Origin: CAZEHS01 sp964511875
GTDB lineage: Bacteria; Bacillota; Clostridia; Peptostreptococcales; Acidaminobacteraceae
Direction: 5' to 3'
Assembly (NCBI GenBank): GCA_964511875.1
Contig: CAZEHS010000015.1
Location: 1-47,385, forward strand
DNA length: 47,385 nt
The notes beneath the pieces are model-generated. The model made no database searches, was not told the DNA's origin, and saw nothing but the letters and a program-made list of their open reading frames with translations. Both the position numbers and the translations under genes were made by a program. Positions 33,893 to 41,815 of the stretch are shown piece by piece (within the stretch, counting starts at the first letter, position 1; each line of letters begins with the position of its first letter).

Positions 33893-35092
33893 TTACTTCG
33901 GATTATTCTTGACCGCATCTGCCATTTTCTTTCCTATTTCATAAAGTCCATCGAATTGTTCAGCCTTCGGAGAACAGGTTGCTTCAACAGAAGGTCCGAA
34001 CTTCTCCCATTTGATTCGCTCTGAGAAGGAATTCAAATTATTCACACCGCCGCCGCTCCAGGATTTGCATCCGAAAATACCGAGGTAACGATTCTTGAGG
34101 CCGCTGTGTTCAATCTTATTGACCAAGGCCTCCATTGCCGGAAACAGATGTGTGTTGTAAGCGCAGGAACCAAGTATGACGCCCTTGTACCGCCAGATAT
34201 CGCTGATGATGTATGACAGGTGGGTCTTTGAAGCATCATAGACCCGTACGTTCTTGACTCCGTTCTCGGATATTACCCTTGCCAGATAATCCGCCATTTT
34301 TGCGGTATTGCCGTACATGGTGCCGTAAACCACCACAACGCCTTCTTCCGCTTCATAACGGCTCCATTTATCATAGTAATCCACGATCACGCTGGGATTG
34401 GTGCGCCAGATGGGACCATGGGTACTGAGTATCACCTTGATTTCCAGATCCGCCAAACGCTTAAGTGCACGCTGCACGATGGGCGAATAGGTCCCTACGA
34501 TGTTGGAATAGTACCTGCGGATTTCATCCTCATAGAAATCAATATTGACTTCATCATCGAAAATCCCCCCATCCAAGGACCCGAATCCTCCGAAAGCGTC
34601 CATGGAGAAAAGGAGTTTATCGGTCTTATCGTAAGTCATCATGGTTTCAGGCCAATGGATCATCGGAGTGATGAAGAATGTGAGCTTGTGGTAACCCAGA
34701 TCCAGTTCGTCCCCTTCCTTGATCTCATACCAGTTATCCTTGATGCCGTAGAAATTGTCGATGAATTCAAAAGTCTTCTTGTTGCCCACGATTTTTATGT
34801 CGGGATAAGCGGCGATGACCGCCTGCATCGAGCCCGAATGATCCGGTTCCATATGGTTGACAATAAGGTAATCCACCTTCTTGTCCCCGATTATTTCCTT
34901 GATTTTATCAAGGTACAGACCTGTTTTATTGAATTTCACTGTATCGACCAACGCTACCTTTTCATCGTCAATCAGGTATGAGTTGTAGGCAACACCTTTA
35001 TCAAGGGGCCAAAAGTTCTCGAACAGAGTGGTTTCACGATCATTTACACCAATCCAATGAACATTGTTCATAATTGGGACACGGCAATCCAT
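33893..35092 (-). CDS. FprA-type flavodiiron protein
   Basis: A 399-residue A-type flavoprotein that reduces oxygen to water or NO to N2O in anaerobes. The metallo-beta-lactamase-like domain (1-250) carries the diiron ligands: NHMEPDHSGS gives His, Glu, Asp, His, with further His in FITPMIHWPET and LSTHGPIWR and the Asp in SMDAFG. The flavodoxin domain (about 253-399) starts VVVYGTMYGNTAKMADYLA for FMN. The rubredoxin tail found in some forms is absent. AAGGAGG six bases before ATG 35092 decides that start over a later ATG at 35071. It is co-transcribed with the Crp/Fnr gene. Confidence 0.95.
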   Translation of the reverse strand: MDCRVPIMNNVHWIGVNDRETTLFENFWPLDKGVAYNSYLIDDEKVALVDTVKFNKTGLYLDKIKEIIGDKKVDYLIVNHMEPDHSGSMQAVIAAYPDIKIVGNKKTFEFIDNFYGIKDNWYEIKEGDELDLGYHKLTFFITPMIHWPETMMTYDKTDKLLFSMDAFGGFGSLDGGIFDDEVNIDFYEDEIRRYYSNIVGTYSPIVQRALKRLADLEIKVILSTHGPIWRTNPSVIVDYYDKWSRYEAEEGVVVVYGTMYGNTAKMADYLARVISENGVKNVRVYDASKTHLSYIISDIWRYKGVILGSCAYNTHLFPAMEALVNKIEHSGLKNRYLGIFGCKSWSGGGVNNLNSFSERIKWEKFGPSVEATCSPKAEQFDGLYEIGKKMADAVKNNPK

Positions 35093-35213
35093 ACGGTTCC
35101 TCCTTGTATAATGTATTCATGTTCATCTTACAGATTTGAAAGGATTACTTCAAGGGTAATTGTGCATTATGGATAGAAATTATGTGTTTGACAGGCGCTT
35201 CTTCTATTAACCG

Positions 35214-35242
35214 TTGTGATGGTTCATGAGACATCGTATAAT
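35214..35242 (+). promoter_or_regulatory. Promoter of the Nudix gene
   Basis: TTGTGA (35214-35219) and TATAAT (35237-35242) are 17 bases apart, 59 bases ahead of ATG 35302. A perfect TTGACA at 35188-35193 has no matching -10. Confidence 0.65.
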
Positions 35243-35301
35243 TATTATACTAGAGTCCTTAATCAGCCGCCAGTAACATATCCGCATTTAGGGAGATTCC
35301 C

Positions 35302-35937
35302 ATGAATATAGAATCAATCCGTCAATCCTTGAAGGAGCCTCATGAGCTGTTGCCACCATTTCAGGAATTCGCCGTCATGGTCCCGCTTTTTGAACAGGCG
35401 GGTCGTATCCACGTGCTTTTTGAAGTGCGCAGCAACAATCTGAGCAGACAGCCCGGTGAAATATGCCTGCCGGGTGGCCGTTTGGAATCCGATGAAACCC
35501 CGAGGTACACTGCGCTTCGGGAAACATGTGAAGAGCTGGGGATCTGCCCGGATCAGGTTGAATTGATCGGCAGCATCCCGCCACTTTACACTCCCTTCCG
35601 CTACGCGTTGCATCCCTTTGTCGGCTGGCTCTCCTCCTTTTCATATCCGGAGGATATCCAGATGAACCCGTTCGAAGTCGCCTCTGTTTTTTGTGTCCCG
35701 CTGGAATGGTTCATGAATAACGAACCTCTGGAATATACCGTTACCACTCGCTTCGATTTTCCTGAGGATTTTCCCTACCATCTGATTCAGAACGGCCGGA
35801 AATATGCATGGAATTCCACAACCTATCCGGTCTTGTTCTATATATATGAAGACTACATCATTTGGGGAATGACCGCAAAGATCATCCGTGATTTCTGCCT
35901 GCAGATCACTCAAAAACATGAATTGGGCCACCCCTGA
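35302..35937 (+). CDS. Nudix hydrolase, CoA-pyrophosphatase type
   Basis: A 211-residue Nudix enzyme. The Nudix box GGRLESDETPRYTALRETCEELG holds the metal-binding RE-x2-EE. Just ahead, SNNLSRQPGEICLPGG resembles the LRxHxGQxxFPGG block of the CoA diphosphatase subfamily, which splits CoA into phosphopantetheine and 3',5'-ADP. PPLYTPFRYALHPFVGWL also fits that subfamily. A general nucleoside-diphosphate specificity is possible. The gene stands alone, divergent from the flavodiiron gene. Confidence 0.88.
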   Translation: MNIESIRQSLKEPHELLPPFQEFAVMVPLFEQAGRIHVLFEVRSNNLSRQPGEICLPGGRLESDETPRYTALRETCEELGICPDQVELIGSIPPLYTPFRYALHPFVGWLSSFSYPEDIQMNPFEVASVFCVPLEWFMNNEPLEYTVTTRFDFPEDFPYHLIQNGRKYAWNSTTYPVLFYIYEDYIIWGMTAKIIRDFCLQITQKHELGHP

Positions 35938-35959
35938 TATTTAACGGGATAGCCCTTTT
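35925..35959 (+). terminator. Weak terminator after the Nudix gene
   Basis: GGGC (35925-35928) and CCC (35931-35933) pair with GGG (35946-35948) and GCCC (35952-35955), then TTTTC. The stem begins inside the last codons and is interrupted, so confidence is limited. Confidence 0.45.
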
Positions 35960-36226
35960 CATCTGTCACAAGCACGAGTGGTGAATATCAAATATTCAGT
36001 TTTATAAAGCTTCGGTATTTCTATAACAACGCCTCCATTTCCCTGACTGCCAAAAATCTTACTTCCGGTTTTTTTCAACTTACTTTTTGATCAGGTGTGA
36101 CAGGTGTGTCGGTTGATGAACCAGCATCCTTCCGATCATCCTTGTGACAGGATATATATGAACTCCCGCGAGGGAAGTTACATATCTTCACTAATTTCAT
36201 TACTTACATACCCACTGCTTCGCAAA

Positions 36227-36607
36227 TCAAACATGATATTCATCAAACTCCTCTGAACCATCGACAATTTCTTTCATGGCGAAACGGTCTTGATCCACAT
36301 GGATCTCGAATTCCTGCTCCGTCCTTTGTTTACGGTATTTCATATGGATATTGTGGGCATCCACTCTGTAAAGCTCCAGATCATCAATCAGATGAGGCTT
36401 CACAAACTCATCCATCAGTACGTTACGAAGGTCTCTTACTGAGAATACGGAGACATCGCTCAATCCGGACATAAACTTCATCAGCCTGCTCTCAAGCATC
36501 AGATTGACCCGTTGTACATGAATATAAGCAGATTTTGTTTTTATGGATTCGAGCAGGAATCCGAGAAGCATTGTCAGCCACAGGGCAATTATGATTGAAT
36601 TCAACAT
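36227..36607 (-). CDS. Small membrane-anchored protein of unknown function
   Basis: A 126-residue protein. Residues 3-20 (NSIIIALWLTMLLGFLLE) form one membrane segment, so about 100 residues would lie in the cytoplasm or outside. The soluble part has VRDLRNVLMDEFVKPHL and an acidic end (DGSEEFDEYHV). I recognise no family. AAGGGGG twelve bases before ATG 36607 supports translation. It is divergent from the HAD hydrolase gene. No terminator is evident in the 289-base gap that separates its 3' end from the convergent Nudix gene. Confidence 0.65.
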   Translation of the reverse strand: MLNSIIIALWLTMLLGFLLESIKTKSAYIHVQRVNLMLESRLMKFMSGLSDVSVFSVRDLRNVLMDEFVKPHLIDDLELYRVDAHNIHMKYRKQRTEQEFEIHVDQDRFAMKEIVDGSEEFDEYHV

Positions 36608-36699
36608 GGCCTATCCCCCTTGCGTTCTTTTTATATATATACCATTCATTTGAACGATTTATTCATATTCAGCCAATTATTATTCCCTGAATTCCTTTG

Positions 36700-36728
36700 T
36701 TGATGAAACCCATTCCAAAGGGTAGAAT
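36700..36728 (+). promoter_or_regulatory. Promoter of the HAD hydrolase gene
   Basis: TTGATG (36700-36705) and TAGAAT (36723-36728) are 17 bases apart, about 30 bases ahead of ATG 36758. Confidence 0.6.
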
Positions 36729-36757
36729 AGGACCATACCGAACCAGAGGAGAATCTA

Positions 36758-37510
36758 ATGAACAAGGCTGCTTTTTTTGACATAGACGGAACGCTGTATC
36801 GTGACTCCCTGATGATTGAGCATTTCAAGAAGCTTTTGAAGTATGAAGTACTGGATCAGAGTCTTTGGCATACCCATGTAAAACAAACCTTCGAAAACTG
36901 GCATAAACGCCGGGGCAACTATGATGATTACATGGTTGAACTGGCAACGATTTACATAGAATCCCTCAAAGGCCTTGAAAAAAGCAAAATGGAATTTGTA
37001 ACGAACCAGGTCGTTGACCTGCAGGGAGACAAGGTTTACATGTTTACACGCAATCGGATCCAGTGGCATCTGGATAACGGATACAAGGTGTTCTTCATCT
37101 CCGGCAGTCCTGATTATCTGGTCAATAAAATGGCGCAGCGTTACGGGGTTGCTGACAGTATCGGTTCCCACTATGTGGTAGATGAAAACAACCGCTATAC
37201 CGGCGAAGTCCATAAGATGTGGGACTCCGACAGCAAGTCCGTGGCTATACAGCGATTTATTGAACAATACGGGATCGACCTGGACAATAGCTACGCTTAT
37301 GGGGACACAAACGGCGATCTGTCCATGTTTCAGCTGGTGGGACATCCAATAGCCTTCAACCCTACTCGGGAGCTCCTTATCAATATTAAGGCGGATCCCC
37401 GGCTTTCCAAGATCACCGAGATAGTCGTTGAACGTAAGGATGTCATTTACCAACTGACGCCTGATGTGGTTTTCCTGGAATATGCAGACACGAATGGTCA
37501 GCAGGAATGA
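36758..37510 (+). CDS. HAD-IB (SerB-like) phosphatase
   Basis: A 250-residue HAD hydrolase. Motif I FFDIDGTLYRDS holds the nucleophile Asp, motif II is FISGSPDYLV, and motif III/IV is AYGDTNGDLSMF with the Mg2+ aspartate. The helical cap between motifs I and II is of subclass IB. Related enzymes dephosphorylate phosphoserine or lysophospholipids, but the substrate cannot be assigned here. AGAGGAGAA precedes ATG 36758. Single gene with its own promoter and a strong terminator at 37541-37585. A long minus-strand frame across it is spurious. Confidence 0.88.
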   Translation: MNKAAFFDIDGTLYRDSLMIEHFKKLLKYEVLDQSLWHTHVKQTFENWHKRRGNYDDYMVELATIYIESLKGLEKSKMEFVTNQVVDLQGDKVYMFTRNRIQWHLDNGYKVFFISGSPDYLVNKMAQRYGVADSIGSHYVVDENNRYTGEVHKMWDSDSKSVAIQRFIEQYGIDLDNSYAYGDTNGDLSMFQLVGHPIAFNPTRELLINIKADPRLSKITEIVVERKDVIYQLTPDVVFLEYADTNGQQE

Positions 37511-37540
37511 TGGATGACGTTTGAATAAGCAGATGCAAAG

Positions 37541-37585
37541 AAAAGACGCACAGGAGAAGGAGAAAAACTCCGCTGTGCGTCTTTT
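37541..37585. terminator. Bidirectional terminator between the HAD and ABC permease genes
   Basis: AAAAGACGCACAG (37541-37553) pairs perfectly with CTGTGCGTCTTTT (37573-37585), with an inner GGAG/CTCC stem. A/T runs on both sides let it work for the HAD gene and for the convergent permease operon. Confidence 0.92.
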
Positions 37586-37611
37586 GTTGTCTGAGAAATA
37601 AAATCCGTGCA

Positions 37612-38757
37612 TTACTGGATTTCTGCGGTACTTATAGTTGATTTCACCGGCAATCCCACAACTTTCTTTTCCTGTATCAGCCTGACTTTGACCAACCAGC
37701 TGCCGATGAAGAACCAAGACACCCCAAAAGCCATCACTGCAGCGATATTCCCATAAAACACACCGATCGGTGTTCCTTTGATCAGAATATCCCTGATTGG
37801 GCTGAGAAGATGGATCAGAGGCCAGTTCAGCTTGACGATGAAGGTCAGCATCGGCGGCATCTGGCTGACAGGCCATACATACCCTGCCAGCAGGAAAGTC
37901 GGCATACTGAGCATCATACAGACCTGAGTGGCTATCAGACGGGTCCTGAGCAGTGCTGCCAGTGTCATGGAACTGCCCAGGAGGCAGAACAGATAAACTG
38001 CCATGAGGATCACTGCCGATACCAGATTGCCTGAGAAGCCGATTCCAATGGTATTTTTGAGAGCAATCAGGCACATACTGTACGACAGGACAGCCGCCGA
38101 AGTGTATACCACACACTTTCGCAAGGGATTGACCGGATCTTCAATGAAATTAGGAACAAAGACAGCCAGGAACAGTTGCTGGATCAAGACCATCAATAGC
38201 CCTGGCAATACGTAATACTTATAGGAAAGCTTTAAGTCATACAGGACCCGGCCTTGAAATTGGAACAGCCTGGCCAATTTTTCCGCAGATTCCGGGTTAG
38301 CATCATGTCCTTCAAAAATTCTAATGGAGACGCCTGCATTGAGAGTGTTAAGTATTTCCCCCGCTGCAGCCAGCGCATTATTTCCGATGGCTATATTGGC
38401 ACCGTCCACCAACAGCAGAGCTCCGGTATCCCGGCCGCGACGGATGTCCCTCTCAAAGTCCCGGGGGATGAACACACCCAGATTGACCTTGCCTGACCTC
38501 ATGAGATTCTCAAAATCCTGCCGATTGGATGGGGTTTCTGTCACCGCAAACCGATCACTATCGTTAAAGGTCTGGATGATCATCCGGGAGGTCGGGCTGT
38601 GATCCTGATCAAATACCCCAACTGAGATATCGTTCAGATAATCATTGTAATAGACAAACCCGAAGAAAAGGGTGAAAAACAGAGGTCCCAGTATCAGAAA
38701 GATCAGATTTTTAGGGACCTTAATGAACTTAAGGGTTTCTTCACGCAGGATTCGCAT
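37612..38757 (-). CDS. ABC-2-type permease subunit (second)
   Basis: A 381-residue membrane protein with the ABC-2 architecture. One N-terminal membrane segment (LIFLILGPLFFTLFFGFVYY) is followed by an outside domain of about 150 residues and then five or so segments in the C-terminal half (VLPGLLMVLIQQLFLAVFVP, AVILMAVYLFCLLGSS, MLSMPTFLLAGYVWP). The P-x-x-L-L-x-G-Y-x-W-P motif is typical. GGAAGGGGGG ahead of ATG 38757 sets the start, 17 bases inside the preceding gene. It is last in an HlyD-permease-permease operon. No ATP-binding gene accompanies it, which is unusual for an ABC exporter. Confidence 0.88.
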   Translation of the reverse strand: MRILREETLKFIKVPKNLIFLILGPLFFTLFFGFVYYNDYLNDISVGVFDQDHSPTSRMIIQTFNDSDRFAVTETPSNRQDFENLMRSGKVNLGVFIPRDFERDIRRGRDTGALLLVDGANIAIGNNALAAAGEILNTLNAGVSIRIFEGHDANPESAEKLARLFQFQGRVLYDLKLSYKYYVLPGLLMVLIQQLFLAVFVPNFIEDPVNPLRKCVVYTSAAVLSYSMCLIALKNTIGIGFSGNLVSAVILMAVYLFCLLGSSMTLAALLRTRLIATQVCMMLSMPTFLLAGYVWPVSQMPPMLTFIVKLNWPLIHLLSPIRDILIKGTPIGVFYGNIAAVMAFGVSWFFIGSWLVKVRLIQEKKVVGLPVKSTISTAEIQ

Positions 38758-39856
38758 GGAGTGCCCCCCTTCCAGCAACCGATTTTTCTCGGAACAGTTC
38801 GATGGCTGTTCCTAAACCCAGTGCCGCCAGACCAGCCGCAGACAGCAAACTCAGCTGCTCTGTGAGGTTACCGCTTTCTCCCTTCAGAAGCAGATGCCGG
38901 AGGAAATCACCATAATGGGTGCAAGGCATCAACCAGGCCAGTTTCTGATAAAAAACCGGCATTGAGCTAAGCGGCCAGGTGTATCCTGAAAGAATCGAAC
39001 TGGGAATGAACCAGATTGCCGCAACTTGGGATGCCAGCACCTTATTCCAGAATACTGTCGACACCATGATGCCCACTGAGGAGACAGCAAAAGAGAACAG
39101 CAGACAGAGCATGGCTACCGGCAGCCACCCGCTTTCCATCGGCACCTTGAAAAACAGAACCTGAACTTCCACAACCATCATCAGCGAGACAAATCCGATT
39201 CCGGTAAAGGCCAGAGCTTTTGAGGTCAGATACGTTACCAGACTTTTTCTCTTTTCGCGATTCACGGAGGCAGCAGCGGCCATTGCCAGGCCAACTTGCA
39301 CGACTGCCGTCATCATACCGGGCATTAGGAAATTCAGATAATTCCGTGTGGGGTTGCCAAGCAAACGATTTTGAAAAACCAGAGCCGATGCGGCACTTTC
39401 GGCCTGACTCCCCGTCATATCGAACTGCTTCCTTAACTTTTCCTGCAGCAGCTCACTTTTCAATTCCAGCAGAATCTCCGAAGCAGCGATTTTTGTGAAG
39501 GAGGCAGCAGACAGTTGACTGCCGTCCACCACAGTCATCAGCTTCGGAGCCTTTCCGTTAACGATATCCTTCGTAAAGTGTTTTGGAATGATCAGGCCAA
39601 ATGCGGCCTTCCCCTGCTGAATAATTGATGGAATCTCATCGGGAGAATCAGCATAAAGCGTGACATCGAATGTCTCATTATTTTCAAAGGCATTGACGAT
39701 TCTTCTACTGAGCGCGCTAGTGTCACCCACATACACAACCGTTGAAATCTCATGCATCTGACGGCCGTTTATCATCCAGCAGCATAACAGATTCACCAGT
39801 TGCGGAACCAGGATAATCAGCAGCAGTGGCACAGCATATTTTTTCAGCTTTATCAT
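38741..39856 (-). CDS. ABC-2-type permease subunit (first)
   Basis: A 371-residue permease homologous to its neighbour. The N-terminal segment YAVPLLLIILVPQLVNLLCC is followed by an outside domain containing AAFGLIIPKHFTKDIVNGKA and VVDGSQLSAAS, the equivalent of LGVFIPRDFERDI and LVDGANIAIGN in the second permease. Later segments include FLMPGMMTAVVQVGLAMAAA and FIPSSILSGYTWPLSSMPVF. The pair probably forms a heterodimer. The start is 13 bases after the HlyD stop. Relatives of the YhhJ/YbhR type export drugs or organic solutes with a separate ATPase, and none is encoded here. Confidence 0.88.
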   Translation of the reverse strand: MIKLKKYAVPLLLIILVPQLVNLLCCWMINGRQMHEISTVVYVGDTSALSRRIVNAFENNETFDVTLYADSPDEIPSIIQQGKAAFGLIIPKHFTKDIVNGKAPKLMTVVDGSQLSAASFTKIAASEILLELKSELLQEKLRKQFDMTGSQAESAASALVFQNRLLGNPTRNYLNFLMPGMMTAVVQVGLAMAAAASVNREKRKSLVTYLTSKALAFTGIGFVSLMMVVEVQVLFFKVPMESGWLPVAMLCLLFSFAVSSVGIMVSTVFWNKVLASQVAAIWFIPSSILSGYTWPLSSMPVFYQKLAWLMPCTHYGDFLRHLLLKGESGNLTEQLSLLSAAGLAALGLGTAIELFREKSVAGRGALHANPA

Positions 39857-39869
39857 CCTGTCCCCCTCC

Positions 39870-40937
39870 TTACTGCTCTAAGATAACGAAGGCTGTCATG
39901 CCGGGACGAAGGACTGTATCCGATTCAGCGATTTTTATCTTGATGCCGTAAGAGACCAGATCGAAGTCGCCGTTCTCATTGCTTGCTTTTTTGACGGCAT
40001 AATCCGGATTCGGGTTCAGGCGCATCACTTTACCTGCGAATACCTGTTCCTTGTAGGCTGCAACCTTCACAGTCACTGCTTGCCCTTCCTTGAATTTCGG
40101 AAGCTGCAGTTCATCAACCTCAAGCTCCACCCATATATCAGTCAGATCCGTGATTGTCGCCAGACTCATCCCCGTCGACACCAGTTCGCCCTTATCCGTA
40201 TTGATCATCGTTACAATTCCCCCGATGGGCGACTTGATTGCTGCATCTGTCAGGTATGTGTCAACTTCCTGAACCCCAGCCATACACTGCTGGTATTTTT
40301 CCTGCGCAACAACGATATTGCTTGCCGCAGCGGCGACTGAACCGTTGGCAGCTGCTACCTGCGCCTGAGCTGCATTGATGTCTTCTTTTCGGACGCCTTC
40401 TTTTGCCATGTCCAGATCCTGACGTGCGATGGTCAGCTTCGTCTCCACTTCATCAAGTTGTGCCTGAGATGCAGCGCCTGCATTGAAAAGGGATGCGATT
40501 CTGTCATGGCTCTTTTGTGTCATATCGTAATTTGCCTGAGCCTTGGTAATCTCCTGGAGCCTTGCCCCATTCTTAGCTTTCTGAAGGGCCGCTTCCGCCA
40601 TTTGAAACTGACCCTGTGCAGCTGCCAGCTGAGCTTCAGCAGCTCCTACACCGGCTAATGCAGCCTGTGATTGTGCACTGAGCCCATTTTTTTTCGCACT
40701 GAGATCCTTTACATCTATCAAAGCGATTGAATCCCCAGCATTTAACACCTGGCCTTCTTCCACCATCAGTTCTCCTATTTTACCCGGAACCTTTGCGTTG
40801 ATATCTACCGAGCGTGCTTCCAGAGTGCCTTGAAATTCTGATTTATCACTGTCCTCCTGGGCGTTAACTGAACAACCGCTCAAAACCAAAAGCGTAGACA
40901 ATCCCAGCATCATCATCATGTTTCCTTTCCGATTCAT
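39870..40937 (-). CDS. HlyD-family membrane-fusion lipoprotein
   Basis: A 355-residue adaptor. The signal peptide (MMMMLGLSTLLVLSGC) ends in a lipobox, so it is lipid-anchored outside the cell. FQGTLEARSVDINAKVPGKI begins the barrel/lipoyl part. Residues about 75-220 form an Ala/Gln-rich coiled-coil hairpin (AAEAQLAAAQGQFQMAEAAL). AAIKSPIGGIVTMINTDKGELV and ITDLTDIWVELEV complete the lipoyl and beta-barrel domains. AGGAGG ahead of ATG 40937 sets the start; an upstream ATG at 40973 lies inside the operator. It is first in the exporter operon and should link the permeases to an outer partner or deliver substrates. Confidence 0.92.
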   Translation of the reverse strand: MNRKGNMMMMLGLSTLLVLSGCSVNAQEDSDKSEFQGTLEARSVDINAKVPGKIGELMVEEGQVLNAGDSIALIDVKDLSAKKNGLSAQSQAALAGVGAAEAQLAAAQGQFQMAEAALQKAKNGARLQEITKAQANYDMTQKSHDRIASLFNAGAASQAQLDEVETKLTIARQDLDMAKEGVRKEDINAAQAQVAAANGSVAAAASNIVVAQEKYQQCMAGVQEVDTYLTDAAIKSPIGGIVTMINTDKGELVSTGMSLATITDLTDIWVELEVDELQLPKFKEGQAVTVKVAAYKEQVFAGKVMRLNPNPDYAVKKASNENGDFDLVSYGIKIKIAESDTVLRPGMTAFVILEQ

Positions 40938-40955
40938 TTTTACTGCCTCCTGTTT

Positions 40956-40971
40956 GAGTGAACGTTCATTC
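40956..40971. promoter_or_regulatory. TetR-type operator ahead of the exporter operon
   Basis: GAGTGAACGTTCATTC is a 16-base palindrome with one mismatch pair, centred on TGAACGTTCA (40959-40968). It has the form of operators used by TetR/AcrR-family repressors of efflux genes. It lies about 20 bases upstream of the HlyD start, where it would overlap the transcription start or leader. No TetR gene is in the window. Confidence 0.6.
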
Positions 40972-41045
40972 ATTATATTCGACTGTTCATATTATAGTCC
41001 TCGTCTTTCCCTTTGTAAATCCTCTTATGCAATTCTAACCTACAG

Positions 41046-41084
41046 AAAGGCCCTCAGCCAATTCATCATCGGCAGAGGGCCTTT
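41046..41084 (-). terminator. Terminator after the YgjP-like gene
   Basis: AAAGGCCCTC (41046-41055) and GAGGGCCTTT (41075-41084) form a perfect 10-bp stem with an inner GCC/GGC extension, just beyond the stop at 41088. T tracts are short on both strands. Confidence 0.75.
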
Positions 41085-41087
41085 CAT

Positions 41088-41804
41088 CTAAAAACTCATT
41101 TCAGTACCGTTCCTCGCAAGCCATTCCGTTCTCTTCTCATAATCCGGAAGGATCTTTCCGACCAATCGCCAGAAGGACCGGTCATGATTCATATGGACCA
41201 GGTGGCACATCTCGTGGACAACCACATAATCCAGCACATCCTGAGGAGCCATGATGAGCTTCCAATTGAAAACGATCTTCCGCTCCGAGCTGCAAAGCCC
41301 CCATTTGCTTGGCGTATCCTTTATTTCAATGGATGAGGGCTTCACCTTGAACATGCTCTGATAAAAGGCTATCCGTTTTAGAATGAGCTGTCGGCATTCC
41401 CTGGTGTAGAATTTCAGCAGCGCATCACGGATGGCGCTTTCGTTTACTGATGAAACCGTTATTGAGAGCACTTTCCCATCGAATACGACCTTGCTCTTTT
41501 CAAAAGTTTGATCCTCAATGATTTCTATAGGGTATGCTTTTCCAAGATAAAGGAACGACTCTCCCTCAAGAAACCGCTTTTCCTTGGGCTGCTCGAAAAT
41601 ACCGGATTTCAGCTGTATGCGTCCGAGCTGCTCCAATATCCAATGTGCTTTATCCTCAATTGCCTTGATTAACTGCGCTTCATCAGCACCCTTTGGCGCT
41701 TTAAGCTTAACAAAACCTGAAGGATCGATGCTCAGAATTGTTTTCTTTCGCTTTTCATATTCGATTGTATAGACTATTGTCTGGCCTTTATATATGAGTT
41801 CCAT
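41088..41804 (-). CDS. YgjP/SprT-like (DUF45) zinc metallopeptidase
   Basis: A 238-residue protein. The N-terminal half is a beta-rich YgjP-type domain (VYTIEYEKRKKTILSIDPSG). The C-terminal half is the peptidase core: TPSKWGLCSSERKIVFNWKL, then VVVHEMCHLVHMNHDRSFW with the HExxH zinc site and the third ligand His, then LPDYEKRTEWL. It belongs with UTP-pyrophosphatase/YgjP-like proteins of unclear role. It is encoded 11 bases after the MATE gene on the same strand, so it is probably the last gene of the MarR-MATE-YgjP operon, although a functional link is not obvious. Confidence 0.9.
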   Translation of the reverse strand: MELIYKGQTIVYTIEYEKRKKTILSIDPSGFVKLKAPKGADEAQLIKAIEDKAHWILEQLGRIQLKSGIFEQPKEKRFLEGESFLYLGKAYPIEIIEDQTFEKSKVVFDGKVLSITVSSVNESAIRDALLKFYTRECRQLILKRIAFYQSMFKVKPSSIEIKDTPSKWGLCSSERKIVFNWKLIMAPQDVLDYVVVHEMCHLVHMNHDRSFWRLVGKILPDYEKRTEWLARNGTEMSF

Positions 41805-41815
41805 AATGTCCTTTA

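Noticed and set aside
36755..38116. 453-codon open frame on the minus strand across the HAD gene
   Set aside because: It runs antisense through a clear HAD phosphatase and into a permease gene, crosses a strong terminator and has no recognisable domain; codon bias of the true genes explains it.
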